DNA of 64,000 bases from Candidatus Zhuqueibacterota bacterium (GCA_016931935.1 JAFGDW010000271.1:1-64000); one strand, 5' to 3'; shown: positions 20,864-30,471, counted from the first letter of the stretch. Program-made: numbers and translations. The notes: generated from the sequence alone by a model not told the origin.

Positions 20864-20964
20864 TGATCCCCGTATCTGGCAGGATAGATAACGAAAACTA
20901 TCAGTTCGTTTCATACTTGTGAAATACCAAATGTAAACAATCCGTTTTTATCAGGAGTTAACAT

Positions 20965-23900
20965 ATGAAAAATTTGCTTACTATCATATTATTCGTTTTC
21001 ATCATCCAGTTCAGTCTGGCAGCCGGCTTGCAGGCGCAGGGGAAACTGTATGACGGGCCGGACGATCCTGCCGGCGATATCGCCGCTGAGCGTGAAGGCT
21101 ACATGACCGGTAACCGCGTGCTGCTTTATTTCCGCAACACCACTGAATTGTCGGACTGGCCGCGGGTGGAAGTTTCCAAATGGCCGAATACTTATAACGG
21201 AGTGAAAATGATCGACGGTATCGGCCTGTTGATTGGCGCTATGGTTTTTATGGAGCAGGATACCATTCCTGTGACCGATCTCAATCGTATTCGTTTACTC
21301 GCGGCGCAGGGACAGTTGGACACACTCTATTATTTGCAAACAAGTTATCGTGAAGAAATGGATGTCGATCCGACCGGAACGGTTGAGTGGGGACTCTATC
21401 CCGTGTTCGGTTATTTCAATGATTTGGAAGAATATCCGGCAATGAGTAACCGGCCGGAATCATGGCCGACGTCTGGCTGGCCGGCATCCAATTCATCGTT
21501 GAAATGGCCGGGCGAATGGGACGGTCGGTTTGGGCGCGGTGTGATTTATGCCGATTTGGAAACGTACTTTGTGGCTAACGACGCCCAGGATCAGGAGTAT
21601 CTGGGCCCGGAAGATCGCGTGAAATACTATCCCAGACCTGGCGTAAAAATTGGTGACAAGCGTCCCAACGTATCCATTCAGGCTGGGGCACCATGGGGTG
21701 GTGTTGGCTTACGCGTCCAACAGCGGGGATTCCAATGGAACAATCCACAAGCACAGGATGCCATTTTCTGGGAATACACGATCGCCAATATTTCCGATTA
21801 TGATCTCACTCAGGTAGGCTTTGGTTACTGGGTGGATAATGCCATCGGCGATGCCATTGCCGGCGCAGGAGATGACGATGAACTGGGATTTTTTGATACC
21901 AGAATCGATCTTGCCTATTCATGGGATATTGATGGAATTGGTCAGGGTGGATTCCCCACCGGCACCATGGGTTTCGCGTACCTCGAAAGTCCGGGACTGG
22001 CATATGATAATATCGACAATGATCAGGATGGACTGTTGGATGAAAAACGGGATAACGTCGCCATTTCAAAGGTAGGTCCTCAGGATGGCATTTACAATCT
22101 GGCGGACTTCCTGTCGTTTTACCACTTAAATGTCGATCAGCTTGTCGACCATTGGGATGCGGATGAAGATCAGGACTGGGAAGACGGTGATGATACGAAC
22201 GGGGATGGGGTCTATCAGTCCACAGAATTCTATGGTGATGATGTTGGTCTTGATGGCGTTGGTCCAAATGAACTTAATTACGATGGACCCGATGAAGGGG
22301 AATGTAATCACAAACCGGATTATCAGGAAGGTTTGGGTTGCGAACCAAACTTTGCGGTGACAGATGTTACAGAGTCCGATATGGTGGGTTTAACATCATT
22401 CTTGCTGTTTCGTATTCCGCCGCATAATCCCCCGTATACACGCTGGTTCCGCAATGATAAATCGATGTGGGAAATGGTAGGACGTGACACGCTGATCGAA
22501 AGTGTGGAATGGACCTCGAACCTGGTTGAATTGTTCGCCTCCGGGCCATTCCCGCTTTACAAAGGTCGCACGGAGCGTATTTCGATGTCGGAGTTGCATT
22601 CATACGATGCGCTGGAAGGCTTAAGCTCCAGCACTCACATCGCGCCGGCGTTGTTCGAAGCCAAGCGAATTGTGCAAGTGATTTATGAAGAAGATTACCG
22701 ATTTGCACAACCGCCCAAAATGCCGACCCTGATAGCCACAGCAGGGGATGGGAAAGTCATCTTGACCTGGGATAATGTCGCCGATACAAGAACGCGCGAT
22801 CCATTCATGGGCAATGAAAACGATTTTGAAGGCTATAAACTCTACCGCGCCACCGATAAGAAAATGGCTGATGCCGAATTGATCACCGATGGTTTCGGTA
22901 CACCATTTCTGAAAAAACCGATCTATCAGTGTGACCTGAAGGACGGTAAATACGGCTTCACTAATTTTGGATTGATCAACGGGGTAGCGTACCATTTGGG
23001 ATACGAAACCGGTATCACTCATTATTTTGTTGATGAAAATGTGCAAAATGGTCGCACCTACTATTATGCACTGGCCGCCTACGATTATGGCGCACCGGAT
23101 ATTGGCACAGGCATTTCGCCATCGGAAAATAACGTTGCTATTGAACTGGACGAATCAGAAAATGTTAAAGTCCTTTCCGATGGGACTTTGGCAATCGGTA
23201 AGAATGTACAAATTGTTACGCCGCGTCAGCCAGCCGCCGGTTATGTGCCGCCCTCGGTCGATATGGAATCGGAAAGTAAAACATTGGGATCAGGGGTGAT
23301 GACACCACAAATTCTTGCCGCCAATAGTTTGAATGTCAATCATACATATACCGTGAAATTCGGGGTACATGAAATTGCCAGCTCTTCTGCTTATCCGCAC
23401 GGCTCTATTTATACCAATGATGCGATTTATGTCTACGACAAAACAGCAGGCAATCAACTTGTATATGAAGAAAATTCGGACAAATATTATAATACAAATT
23501 TGGTATATAAAGATACCACCGACTATACCCGTTGGCAAAGCTACTGGTACCTGAATCCGGAAATTGCCATCGAGACGGATATTTTTGATGGTATTCGTTT
23601 GAATATTCAGGCAGCCGTTGAAGTTGCTGAATATGATTACATGAATTCCGGCTGGTTGGTCGGTAGTTCACCCATTCTTGTGACGCCGACAATTGAAGAG
23701 TACCAGCTTTATGCCTGGGACTACGATATTGTTTTCACAGACAATGATTCTGCTTATATAGCTCGCACCACGCCGAGCCGTGTATATGACGATCAGCATA
23801 CCAGTATCAATCGAACATCGTTTCTCACCAAAGCAGCATTTCCGTTTTATGTGTTGAATAAATCATTTACCGATGCCAATGGCGATTATGAAATGATGGA

Positions 23901-24495
23901 TTTAATCGTTCACGACCGCAACAAAAATGGTGTCTACGACATGATCGATGATCGTGTCATGGCCGGCGCTGTTGATACACTCGGTAATTGGGTCGGCACC
24001 GCCTTTTCTATCGATTTCAGTCTCGCCGATGCCGCCAGCTTGCCGAAAAATGGCGATGTGTTCCGCGTCCGGTTTATTCGTCCGTTCTGGAAAACCGATT
24101 CGCTAACATTTACCGTCAAACCGGAAGGTGAGCTAAATGTAAAGGCGCTGCGTGCAACCATGAATGATATTCAGGTGGTTCCCAATCCGTATGTTGCCAC
24201 TAATACGATGGAGACTTCTGTTGCCAACTGGTATCTGAATCAGCATCGTCAAATTATGTTCATCAATTTACCAGCTAAATGCACCATAAAAATTTTCACT
24301 GTCAGCGGTGTATTGGTTGACGAAATTAATGTGAACAATACGAGCGACCGAGGCATTGCCCATTGGGATTTGACCTCGCGCGAAGGCCTGGAAGTCGCCG
24401 CCGGCATGTACATATATCATGTAAAGGCGGAAGACACTGACCACGTAAAGGTTGGCGATGTGGAAAAAATCGGCAAATTTGCAATTATTAAGTAA
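20965..24495 (+). CDS. Large Fn3-containing surface protein with T9SS-type C-terminal domain, candidate TonB-receptor partner
   Basis: An 1176-residue secreted protein with a signal peptide ending LQAQ (residue 25) and TCAGGAG-like ribosome site. It has no lipobox and no SusD tetratricopeptide pattern. Residues about 30-570 form an unrecognised region rich in Trp and Asp. It includes calcium-loop-like segments: NDQDGLLDE near residue 355 and an EF-hand/dockerin-like loop DDTNGDGVYQSTEF near residue 408-421. Residues about 585-735 look like fibronectin type III (VILTWDNVADTR, FEGYKLYRATDKK, RTYYYALAAYDYG). The last 100 residues resemble a T9SS sorting domain (VVPNPYVATN, CTIKIFTVSGVLVDEI, GMYIYHVKAEDTDH, KIGKFAIIK). 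It sits between TonB receptor and PorV-like protein with a TAATG overlap to the latter. I infer a glycan-binding lid or docking protein that takes the role of SusD. Confidence 0.8.
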   Translation: MKNLLTIILFVFIIQFSLAAGLQAQGKLYDGPDDPAGDIAAEREGYMTGNRVLLYFRNTTELSDWPRVEVSKWPNTYNGVKMIDGIGLLIGAMVFMEQDTIPVTDLNRIRLLAAQGQLDTLYYLQTSYREEMDVDPTGTVEWGLYPVFGYFNDLEEYPAMSNRPESWPTSGWPASNSSLKWPGEWDGRFGRGVIYADLETYFVANDAQDQEYLGPEDRVKYYPRPGVKIGDKRPNVSIQAGAPWGGVGLRVQQRGFQWNNPQAQDAIFWEYTIANISDYDLTQVGFGYWVDNAIGDAIAGAGDDDELGFFDTRIDLAYSWDIDGIGQGGFPTGTMGFAYLESPGLAYDNIDNDQDGLLDEKRDNVAISKVGPQDGIYNLADFLSFYHLNVDQLVDHWDADEDQDWEDGDDTNGDGVYQSTEFYGDDVGLDGVGPNELNYDGPDEGECNHKPDYQEGLGCEPNFAVTDVTESDMVGLTSFLLFRIPPHNPPYTRWFRNDKSMWEMVGRDTLIESVEWTSNLVELFASGPFPLYKGRTERISMSELHSYDALEGLSSSTHIAPALFEAKRIVQVIYEEDYRFAQPPKMPTLIATAGDGKVILTWDNVADTRTRDPFMGNENDFEGYKLYRATDKKMADAELITDGFGTPFLKKPIYQCDLKDGKYGFTNFGLINGVAYHLGYETGITHYFVDENVQNGRTYYYALAAYDYGAPDIGTGISPSENNVAIELDESENVKVLSDGTLAIGKNVQIVTPRQPAAGYVPPSVDMESESKTLGSGVMTPQILAANSLNVNHTYTVKFGVHEIASSSAYPHGSIYTNDAIYVYDKTAGNQLVYEENSDKYYNTNLVYKDTTDYTRWQSYWYLNPEIAIETDIFDGIRLNIQAAVEVAEYDYMNSGWLVGSSPILVTPTIEEYQLYAWDYDIVFTDNDSAYIARTTPSRVYDDQHTSINRTSFLTKAAFPFYVLNKSFTDANGDYEMMDLIVHDRNKNGVYDMIDDRVMAGAVDTLGNWVGTAFSIDFSLADAASLPKNGDVFRVRFIRPFWKTDSLTFTVKPEGELNVKALRATMNDIQVVPNPYVATNTMETSVANWYLNQHRQIMFINLPAKCTIKIFTVSGVLVDEINVNNTSDRGIAHWDLTSREGLEVAAGMYIYHVKAEDTDHVKVGDVEKIGKFAIIK

Positions 24496-24533
24496 TGAAG
24501 CACATTGAATTATTCGACCGTGAGGTAACGATC

Positions 24534-25619
24534 ATGTATAGATCTCAAAAAATTATATTACTGGGTATCATTTTCGGACTGCTGTTGATCACACAGAGTT
24601 CGGTTCATGCCCAAAAACCGTATCGTGTTGGAACCACTGCCGCCAACTTTTTGGAAATTGGCTACGGAAGCGCCGGCAGTGCGATGGGGGATGCCTATGT
24701 CAGCGTAACCAACGATCTGGCATCCATTTACTGGAATCCGGCCGGATTGTCCTACATGGATCAGAGTGAATTCCAGGTGCTTTATCAGCCATGGATTGCC
24801 GATATTAGCTCATCATTTACTGGTGTTGGCCTTGTGTTGCCGTCCATTGGTACATTTGCGCTGAGCGTAATTCAGGTCGGATATGGCGATATGGAAGTCA
24901 CCACCATGGAATATCAGGCAGGTACCGGCGAGCTGTTTACAGCATCCGATTATGCATTCAATTTTTCATTTGGCCGACGACTGGCCCAGTGGTTTGCATT
25001 TGGCGCCACCGGGAAATATATCTCATCCAAAATTTGGCACACCAGCGCCAGCGCCATGGCAATTGACCTGGGCGTTATCGTTAAGACACAGTTCTTTGCT
25101 CCAACTGGCGAGCGCGAAGATGGCTTGAGTATTGGTATGAGCGTTTCCAATTACGGCACCCGTATGCAATACGATGGAATGGACCTGCTCCATCCGATTG
25201 ATATTGCCCCGCTGGAAGAAGGCAATTACCGCGATGTCAAAGGTAAATTTGCCATGCAGGAATGGGAACTGCCGCTGATTTTCAGAATAGGATTTTCGGT
25301 GAATCCGATTATTATTGGCCCCCACCGATTTACCGTTAGTGTGGATGCGCTTCATCCCAATAACAACGCCGAGTCGGTTAATATGGGCGTTCAGTACAAA
25401 TTAAGCGTGCCGACTGTTGGTGACTTCTACCTGCGCAGCGGATATAAGTCCTGGTATTTTAATGAGCGACTGCAAAAAGATTCGGAATTTGGTTTTGCTT
25501 TTGGCGGCGGTACAGTGCTTCGGCTAATGAACAATACTTCACTTAAAATTGATTATGCCTACCGCGGTGTGGGAATTTTAGGAAAAACGAATTGTTTTAC
25601 AATCGGCATTTTGTTTTAA
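24534..25619 (+). CDS. PorV/PorQ-family outer-membrane beta-barrel protein
   Basis: A 361-residue protein of the PorV/PorQ (UPF0164) family, FadL-like outer-membrane barrels. In T9SS, PorV shuttles or unloads sorted cargo at the surface. Motifs: FLEIGYGSAGSAMGDAYVS, then NDLASIYWNPAGLSYM, the classic AxGxAxVAxxxDxxAxxxNPAG pattern. An ATG at 24495 overlaps the previous stop (TAATG), but the start at 24534 is preferred because GAGG precedes it at good spacing and it yields a proper signal peptide ending VHAQ. The tight coupling to the Fn3/T9SS protein suggests a dedicated partner: either an outer-membrane anchor for that protein or a locus-specific version of PorV. C-terminus CFTIGILF ends in Phe as barrels often do. 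Confidence 0.88.
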   Translation: MYRSQKIILLGIIFGLLLITQSSVHAQKPYRVGTTAANFLEIGYGSAGSAMGDAYVSVTNDLASIYWNPAGLSYMDQSEFQVLYQPWIADISSSFTGVGLVLPSIGTFALSVIQVGYGDMEVTTMEYQAGTGELFTASDYAFNFSFGRRLAQWFAFGATGKYISSKIWHTSASAMAIDLGVIVKTQFFAPTGEREDGLSIGMSVSNYGTRMQYDGMDLLHPIDIAPLEEGNYRDVKGKFAMQEWELPLIFRIGFSVNPIIIGPHRFTVSVDALHPNNNAESVNMGVQYKLSVPTVGDFYLRSGYKSWYFNERLQKDSEFGFAFGGGTVLRLMNNTSLKIDYAYRGVGILGKTNCFTIGILF

Positions 25620-26030
25620 ATGAATTGAAAACAAATACGGTTAAAGGTGCGATGCACTTTAGTTCATAGGAATTTAGCAATTTTTTCCCCGAATGAATGG
25701 ATCAATAAGACTGCAAGTGCGTCGTACGTCTGAATTCCAAATATGAATAACCAGTTGAAAATAATGGTCGATTGAAATTTAACAAGATATCACGGTTCGA
25801 CTCTTCGTTCACCGTGAAGGTTGCACTTCAGCCTGAGCGTAGTCGAAGGCGATTCGTTCGACTGGTCATTCATATTCCAAATAAAAACATGCATCGGATC
25901 TGAATTAGATAAAACCTATCAAAGGAAGTCGGTTAATTTGAGTCATCCAAAATTTTCAAAATTTAAAAGTAATGTAGCACCCCCTCCCTTCAAAAGGGAA
26001 GGAGCCTATGGAAGGGTCAATGCAAACAGG
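25620..26030. other. Intergenic region with short palindromic repeats
   Basis: No convincing gene of its own. At 25835-25856 is CCTGAGCGTAGTCGAAGG, a short palindrome type widespread in FCB bacteria and cyanobacteria. At 25978-26006 is CCCTCCCTTCAAAAGGGAAG, another common intergenic palindrome. Frames upstream of 26031 run through these repeats and are best ignored as coding sequence. Confidence 0.5.
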
Positions 26031-27521
26031 ATGTTTCGAATAAGCATGTTCGTCTTAATAATCACCCTTTCAATCATCACCTGCAGCAAAAAACAACAGC
26101 CTGAGTTAACAGGAGAAGTGCTGGCCAAAATCGGTGACCGGACAATCACGACGGACGAGTTTATCCGCCGGGCTGAGTACACCATCCGGCCGCCGTATTG
26201 CAATCGGGATGATTATATCGAGCGCAAAATTGTGTTAAATTCGATAATTGCTGAAAAGCTCATGGCGTTGGAGGCCACGGATTCGGCGGACGAATTAACA
26301 CAAAATGAGCAATACCAAAATTACATTACCGGTCGCAAAGAACAGGCGATGCGGCAGATGCTTTATCAGAAACTCGCCGTGGAAAAAGTGAAACTTGACA
26401 CCAGCGAAATCAAGCAGGCGTTCAAACTGGCTGGACGGACGTATGAATTAAAATTTTGCAATTTGAAAGACCGTGGCATAACGGAGAAACTAAAAACCGA
26501 TGTGCTGCAAGCCGGAAGCAATTTAACAGATATGTGCCAGCAACATTTGGGGATCGACGAATTGCCAACCCGGGGGGTTGGATGGGATAGCAAACATGAA
26601 GAAGCGATTCAGGAAGCGCTTTTTATCGCTCCGTTGAAAGTCGGGCAATTGGTAGGACCGGTGGAAACCGAAGATGGCCATTTCCTGCTGATGGAGGTCT
26701 CCGGTTGGACAGACCGGCCAGTGATTACAGAAACGGCCGTCCAACGCCGCTGGAATGATGTAAAGGAAAGCCTGACCGCAAAACATGCCGGACAAATATT
26801 CCGCGAGTATGCGGCCGGAGTAATGCGTGGAAAACGTGTTGAATTCAACCGTGACATATTTTTAAAGCTGGCGGAAATGTTTGCTCCGATTTATATCAAA
26901 ACTCCTGAAGATAAAAAAGAATCGCTTAATAACCTGTTCTGGAAAAATGAGACAACACCCACACCGCCGGCAGAAAATATTGATCAGATAATTGATCAAC
27001 CGTTATTGCACATCGATGGCTACATCTGGACGGTTCGTGATTTGGAAAGTGAACTGGAGCGGCGCCCGTTGGTTTTCCGTGAACGGCGCATCAGTAAGCA
27101 GGATTTCCCTGAGCAATTCAAACTGGCCATTGTGGACTTGATCCGAGATAAATACATCACCCAGGATGCTTATAAAAAGGGCTATGATCAATTACCGGTT
27201 GTCCAGCACAACGTCGCCATGTGGCAGGATAACATGCTGGCTTCGTTTCAACGAACTAAATACTTGAATGCCCGAGGCATTGTCGAAACCAGTAACGATT
27301 ATATCAACGTCATCGAAAATGTCCTCAATCCGTATATTGATAGTCTGCAAACAAAATATGCGGATACCATCGAAATTGACACCGATGCGTTTGAAAAAAT
27401 CAAGCTGACCCATATCGATATGTTTGTGCTCCAGAAAAATGTCCCGTTCGAAGTAATCGTTCCACTCTTCCCGCTGCTGACAACGGACAATAGACTGGAT
27501 TATGGCAGGAAGATGAACTAA
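26031..27521 (+). CDS. SurA/PpiC-like peptidyl-prolyl isomerase lipoprotein
   Basis: A 496-residue predicted lipoprotein. The start at 26031 gives a short lipoprotein signal (MFRISMFVLIITLSIITC, lipid-bearing Cys18); longer frames pass through intergenic repeats and lack a signal. Residues about 30-130 resemble the SurA N-terminal chaperone domain (VLAKIGDRTITTDEFIRRAE, Ile/Leu-rich helices). Residues about 135-230 are a weak parvulin/PpiC domain (YELKFCNLKD, GWDSKHEEAIQEALFIAPLK, LVGPVETEDGHFLLMEV). A second chaperone-like half follows at about 325-420 (LLHIDGYIWTVRDLESELER). Proteins like this help fold outer-membrane barrels and surface proteins. Its place after the TonB/Fn3/PorV trio suggests it assists those partners. 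Isomerase activity is uncertain because the parvulin core is degenerate. Confidence 0.75.
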   Translation: MFRISMFVLIITLSIITCSKKQQPELTGEVLAKIGDRTITTDEFIRRAEYTIRPPYCNRDDYIERKIVLNSIIAEKLMALEATDSADELTQNEQYQNYITGRKEQAMRQMLYQKLAVEKVKLDTSEIKQAFKLAGRTYELKFCNLKDRGITEKLKTDVLQAGSNLTDMCQQHLGIDELPTRGVGWDSKHEEAIQEALFIAPLKVGQLVGPVETEDGHFLLMEVSGWTDRPVITETAVQRRWNDVKESLTAKHAGQIFREYAAGVMRGKRVEFNRDIFLKLAEMFAPIYIKTPEDKKESLNNLFWKNETTPTPPAENIDQIIDQPLLHIDGYIWTVRDLESELERRPLVFRERRISKQDFPEQFKLAIVDLIRDKYITQDAYKKGYDQLPVVQHNVAMWQDNMLASFQRTKYLNARGIVETSNDYINVIENVLNPYIDSLQTKYADTIEIDTDAFEKIKLTHIDMFVLQKNVPFEVIVPLFPLLTTDNRLDYGRKMN

Positions 27522-27533
27522 GAAAATATACGA

Positions 27534-27600
27534 GTTATCGTTTCCAGCGCCTCGCTGGAAATGCAAGTTAAGCGGCTCTGCCGCGAGAGTAGTTAACGCC
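27534..27600. repeat. Twin-hairpin intergenic repeat
   Basis: Two perfect short hairpins side by side: TTCCAGCG/CGCTGGAA (27542-27549 with 27553-27560) and GCGGC/GCCGC (27572-27576 with 27580-27584), flanked by GTTAA on both sides. Directly after the SurA-like gene. A REP-like element; it could also slow or stop transcription before the laminarinase. Confidence 0.55.
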
Positions 27601-27679
27601 GTACAATTGTTTCAGTATTTGGAGAAGAATGTAAAGCAATGTGGTGACACATTCGCAACTCCAAATTTCGGAGAAAAAA

Positions 27680-28537
27680 ATGAAAAAATATGCTGTTCTT
27701 TTCATATTGTTGATAGGCATTCAGTCACTTTCAAGCTGTGATAAGGATGAAAAAAATCCCGTTAAAAGCGATGAAAACAAAATTCCCACCCCGGATGGTT
27801 ACGAAGCAGTCTGGAACGACGAGTTCGATGGTGACCAACTCGACCTTACCAAATGGGAATACGAGGTCAATGCCGATGGCGGCGGCAATAATGAGCTCCA
27901 GTACTACACCGACCGCTCCCAGAATTCCTGGGTTAAAGATGGTGTATTGGTCATTCAGGCATTGAAGGAAAATTACACCGGTACCGGCGGCCAACGCGAT
28001 TACACCTCCGCCCGAATTCGGACACGCAACAAAGGCGACTGGAACTACGGCCGGTTCGAAATTCGCGCCAAATTGCCATATGGGAAAGGCTTGTGGCCGG
28101 CAATATGGATGTTGCCGACGGACTGGATCTATGGGGGCTGGGCCGCCAGTGGTGAAATCGATATTATGGAATTAATCGGTCACCAACCGAACAAGGTCTA
28201 CGGCACGCTGCATTATGGCGGCACGTCTCCGAATAACGTGCATACCGGTGACTCATACACGCTGACCTCCGGCAACTTCGCCAGCGAATTTCATGTGTTT
28301 CGGCTGGATTGGGAACCGGATCAGTTTCGCTGGTACGTCGATGATGTCCTATACGAAACGCAAACCGAGTGGTACTGCGACAAAAGCGCGTTTCCGGCGC
28401 CGTTTAATCAGCGTTTCCACATGCTGTTAAACGTAGCTGTTGGCGGCAACTGGCCGGGAAGCCCCGATACCAGCACGCTGTTTCCGCAAAAGATGCAAAT
28501 CGATTATGTGCGGGTTTACCGAAAAGTGAAAGAATAG
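27680..28537 (+). CDS. GH16 laminarinase (endo-beta-1,3-glucanase) lipoprotein
   Basis: A 285-residue lipoprotein. Start at 27680 with GGAG upstream; the signal ends at a lipobox (SLSSC, Cys20), so it is membrane-anchored, in the periplasm or on the surface. The GH16 domain spans about 45-285: WNDEFDGDQLDLTKWEYEV opens it, NNELQYYTD binds substrate, and the catalytic strand GEIDIMELIG carries nucleophile Glu159, Asp161 and acid/base Glu164. The extra Met in EIDIME is the bulge typical of laminarinases rather than lichenases. WPAIWMLP and LNVAVGGNWPG are further family hallmarks. It should cut internal beta-1,3 bonds in laminarin-type glucan. The stop codon lies inside the start of an inverted repeat (28534-28570). 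Confidence 0.93.
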   Translation: MKKYAVLFILLIGIQSLSSCDKDEKNPVKSDENKIPTPDGYEAVWNDEFDGDQLDLTKWEYEVNADGGGNNELQYYTDRSQNSWVKDGVLVIQALKENYTGTGGQRDYTSARIRTRNKGDWNYGRFEIRAKLPYGKGLWPAIWMLPTDWIYGGWAASGEIDIMELIGHQPNKVYGTLHYGGTSPNNVHTGDSYTLTSGNFASEFHVFRLDWEPDQFRWYVDDVLYETQTEWYCDKSAFPAPFNQRFHMLLNVAVGGNWPGSPDTSTLFPQKMQIDYVRVYRKVKE

Positions 28538-28829
28538 AACACGGATAGAACGGATATGACGGATTTTCACAGATATTAAAATGAAATCGTTGCGTTCGGA
28601 TTTCAAATAGAACATTTAATATGCAACGAACCTCTAATTCAAGATTACACCGTTTGGTCACATCGATCGATTAAATAAAATCAGACGATTATGTAAATAT
28701 TTTAGCTGAGATTAGAGTGCAGCGCCTTTATGCGCTGCGGTATAAGTTCGTCAGCAATGATAAAGGCATTGCACTCCGAATCTACCAAATCCGTTTGAAT
28801 CCGTTCCATCCGTTTAATCCGTGTTCTAT
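28534..28829. repeat. Composite inverted repeat with nested twin-hairpin element
   Basis: Outer arms at 28534-28570 and 28795-28829 are imperfect reverse complements built from the ACGGAT-type motif (ATAGAACACGGAT ... ATCCGTGTTCTAT). Inside, at 28715-28777, is a second palindromic unit: GAGTGC pairs with GCACTC, enclosing GCAGCGC/GCGCTGC (28719-28725 with 28732-28738) and GCAATG/CATTGC (28754-28759 with 28767-28772). The left arm overlaps the laminarinase stop codon. This fills most of the gap before the symporter. Confidence 0.65.
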
Positions 28830-28884
28830 AAAAAAATAATGACAATATAATTCTCACGCAATATAAATACCTCAGGGAGTACAT

Positions 28885-30234
28885 ATGAGCATTGACCATC
28901 ACAAGATTTCTTTCAAGGAAAAAGTCGGATATGGTTTGGGTGATACCGCCTCGAATCTCTATTTTCAGATGTTTATGAATTTCCTGCTGTTTTTCTACAC
29001 CGATATATTCGGCATTTCCGCGGCTGCTGCCGGTACAATGCTGATGCTCTCCCGCATCTGGGACGCGGTCAACGATCCGATGATGGGCGTGATCGCCGAC
29101 CGCACCAATACACGCTGGGGAAAATTTCGTCCGTATTTAATCTGGATTTCCGCGCCCATTGCTATTGTCGGTGTCCTAACGTTCGTAACTCCCGACTTGA
29201 GTCCCACGGGAAAGCTGGTGTATGCCTACATCACCTACACGTTAATGATGATGGCCTACACTGCCATTAACATTCCTTACTCGGCGCTTATGGGAGTACT
29301 ATCGCCTGATACACAGCAGCGTACCAGCGTTTCTACGTATCGGTTTGTGCTGGCATTCATCGGCGCGTTTATCGTTCAGGGTTTGACGTTACCCATGGTT
29401 AATTATTTTGGCGGAGGCAATCAGGCAGTCGGCTTCCCAATGGCGATGGCGGTGTATGGCATCCTTGCTGGTATTTTGTTCTACATTACTTTTGTCACAA
29501 CTCGCGAGCGGGTGCAACCACCGGCCGATCAGCAAACATCCCTGAAACACGACTTGTCGGATTTAGTGAAAAATCGTCCCTGGATGACCCTGCTGGTGAT
29601 GGGTATTTTTTCGCTGGGATACATTATTATTCGCTCGGGCACGATTATGTATTATTTTAAATATTATATCGGCAATCAAAATCTGGCTTCGTTGTTTATG
29701 GTGACCGGCACCGTCGCGGTGATTGCCGGTGTGGCCTGCACGCAGTTTTTGGCAAAACGGTTTGGCAAGAAGAAAGTCTACATCAGCGTAATGGGAATAT
29801 CCACGCTGCTATCGATGGTATTTTATTTTATCCCGGGTGATCAGATTGTCCTGATTTTTGTATTGAATATTCTGATCGTTGGTATTATGGCTCCGAATTC
29901 CCCATTGTTGTGGGCGATGTATGCTGACACCGCCGATTATTCGGAATGGAAAAATGGACGCCGGGCGACCGGACTGGTATTTTCTGCAGCTACGTTCTCC
30001 CAAAAAATGGGGATTGCCATCGGTGGTGGTCTTGCGGGATGGCTGTTGGCAATGTTTGGTTTTGTGGCAAACGTCGAGCAATCAGCAGATACACTCAATG
30101 GCATCCGCCTGATGATGAGTTTCATACCCGCAGCCGGCAGTTTGATCGCTACGATCGCTGCATTTTTCTATGAACTGGATGACAATACCATGAAAAGTAT
30201 TGAAGCGGAGTTGTGTGCACGGAAAGGGAACTAA
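28885..30234 (+). CDS. GPH-family sugar:cation symporter (MFS) of the beta-glucan locus
   Basis: A 449-residue inner-membrane symporter with a good ribosome site (CAGGGAG) before the ATG. Family signatures: GYGLGDTASNLYFQMFMN at the N-terminus, NDPMMGVIADRTNTRWGK in the first cytoplasmic loop, and ADYSEWKNGRRATGLV in the second half, with about 12 hydrophobic segments. It should import glucose, laminaribiose or short beta-glucan oligosaccharides released in the periplasm. Between a laminarinase and a GH3 beta-glucosidase, with a cytoplasmic glucan phosphorylase downstream, it is the logical route for intact oligosaccharides to reach that phosphorylase. It is the closer functional partner of the locus than the paralogue at 7223-8608. 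Confidence 0.92.
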   Translation: MSIDHHKISFKEKVGYGLGDTASNLYFQMFMNFLLFFYTDIFGISAAAAGTMLMLSRIWDAVNDPMMGVIADRTNTRWGKFRPYLIWISAPIAIVGVLTFVTPDLSPTGKLVYAYITYTLMMMAYTAINIPYSALMGVLSPDTQQRTSVSTYRFVLAFIGAFIVQGLTLPMVNYFGGGNQAVGFPMAMAVYGILAGILFYITFVTTRERVQPPADQQTSLKHDLSDLVKNRPWMTLLVMGIFSLGYIIIRSGTIMYYFKYYIGNQNLASLFMVTGTVAVIAGVACTQFLAKRFGKKKVYISVMGISTLLSMVFYFIPGDQIVLIFVLNILIVGIMAPNSPLLWAMYADTADYSEWKNGRRATGLVFSAATFSQKMGIAIGGGLAGWLLAMFGFVANVEQSADTLNGIRLMMSFIPAAGSLIATIAAFFYELDDNTMKSIEAELCARKGN

Positions 30235-30272
30235 AGACAGTCAACAAGTGCCTGAACAAAAACTCAATTAAT

Positions 30273-30380
30273 TGTCATTTTGAGGAGGGAAGCGACGAAA
30301 AATCTGTGACCACTTATACTTTATTTCTGCTAACGTTGCATGGTCACAGATTGCTCGTCAATAAACGATTCGGAATGACA
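30273..30380. repeat. Palindromic TGTCATT...AATGACA intergenic repeat
   Basis: Outer ends TGTCATTTTGAG (30273-30284) and CGGAATGACA (30371-30380) face each other, and the inner blocks AATCTGTGACC and GGTCACAGATT are perfect reverse complements. This is a copy of the widely found TGTCATTCCGA-type palindrome. It sits between symporter and GH3 genes. Confidence 0.7.
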
Positions 30381-30471
30381 TAATTGGGTGTTTTCGTTCA
30401 AACACCAACTTATTCGTTACCATCGTTCGCACAGATATAACCAAACCAAATTTTGTATATCGAGGGTCCTC

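Noticed and set aside
21806..22360. Overlapping open frames on both strands inside the Fn3/T9SS gene
   Set aside because: His/Asp/Met-rich shadow frames of a well-supported 1176-residue gene; no ribosome sites or conserved domains.
25821..26030. Longer N-terminus for the SurA-like lipoprotein
   Set aside because: The extra 70 codons run through intergenic palindromes and precede a proper lipoprotein signal.
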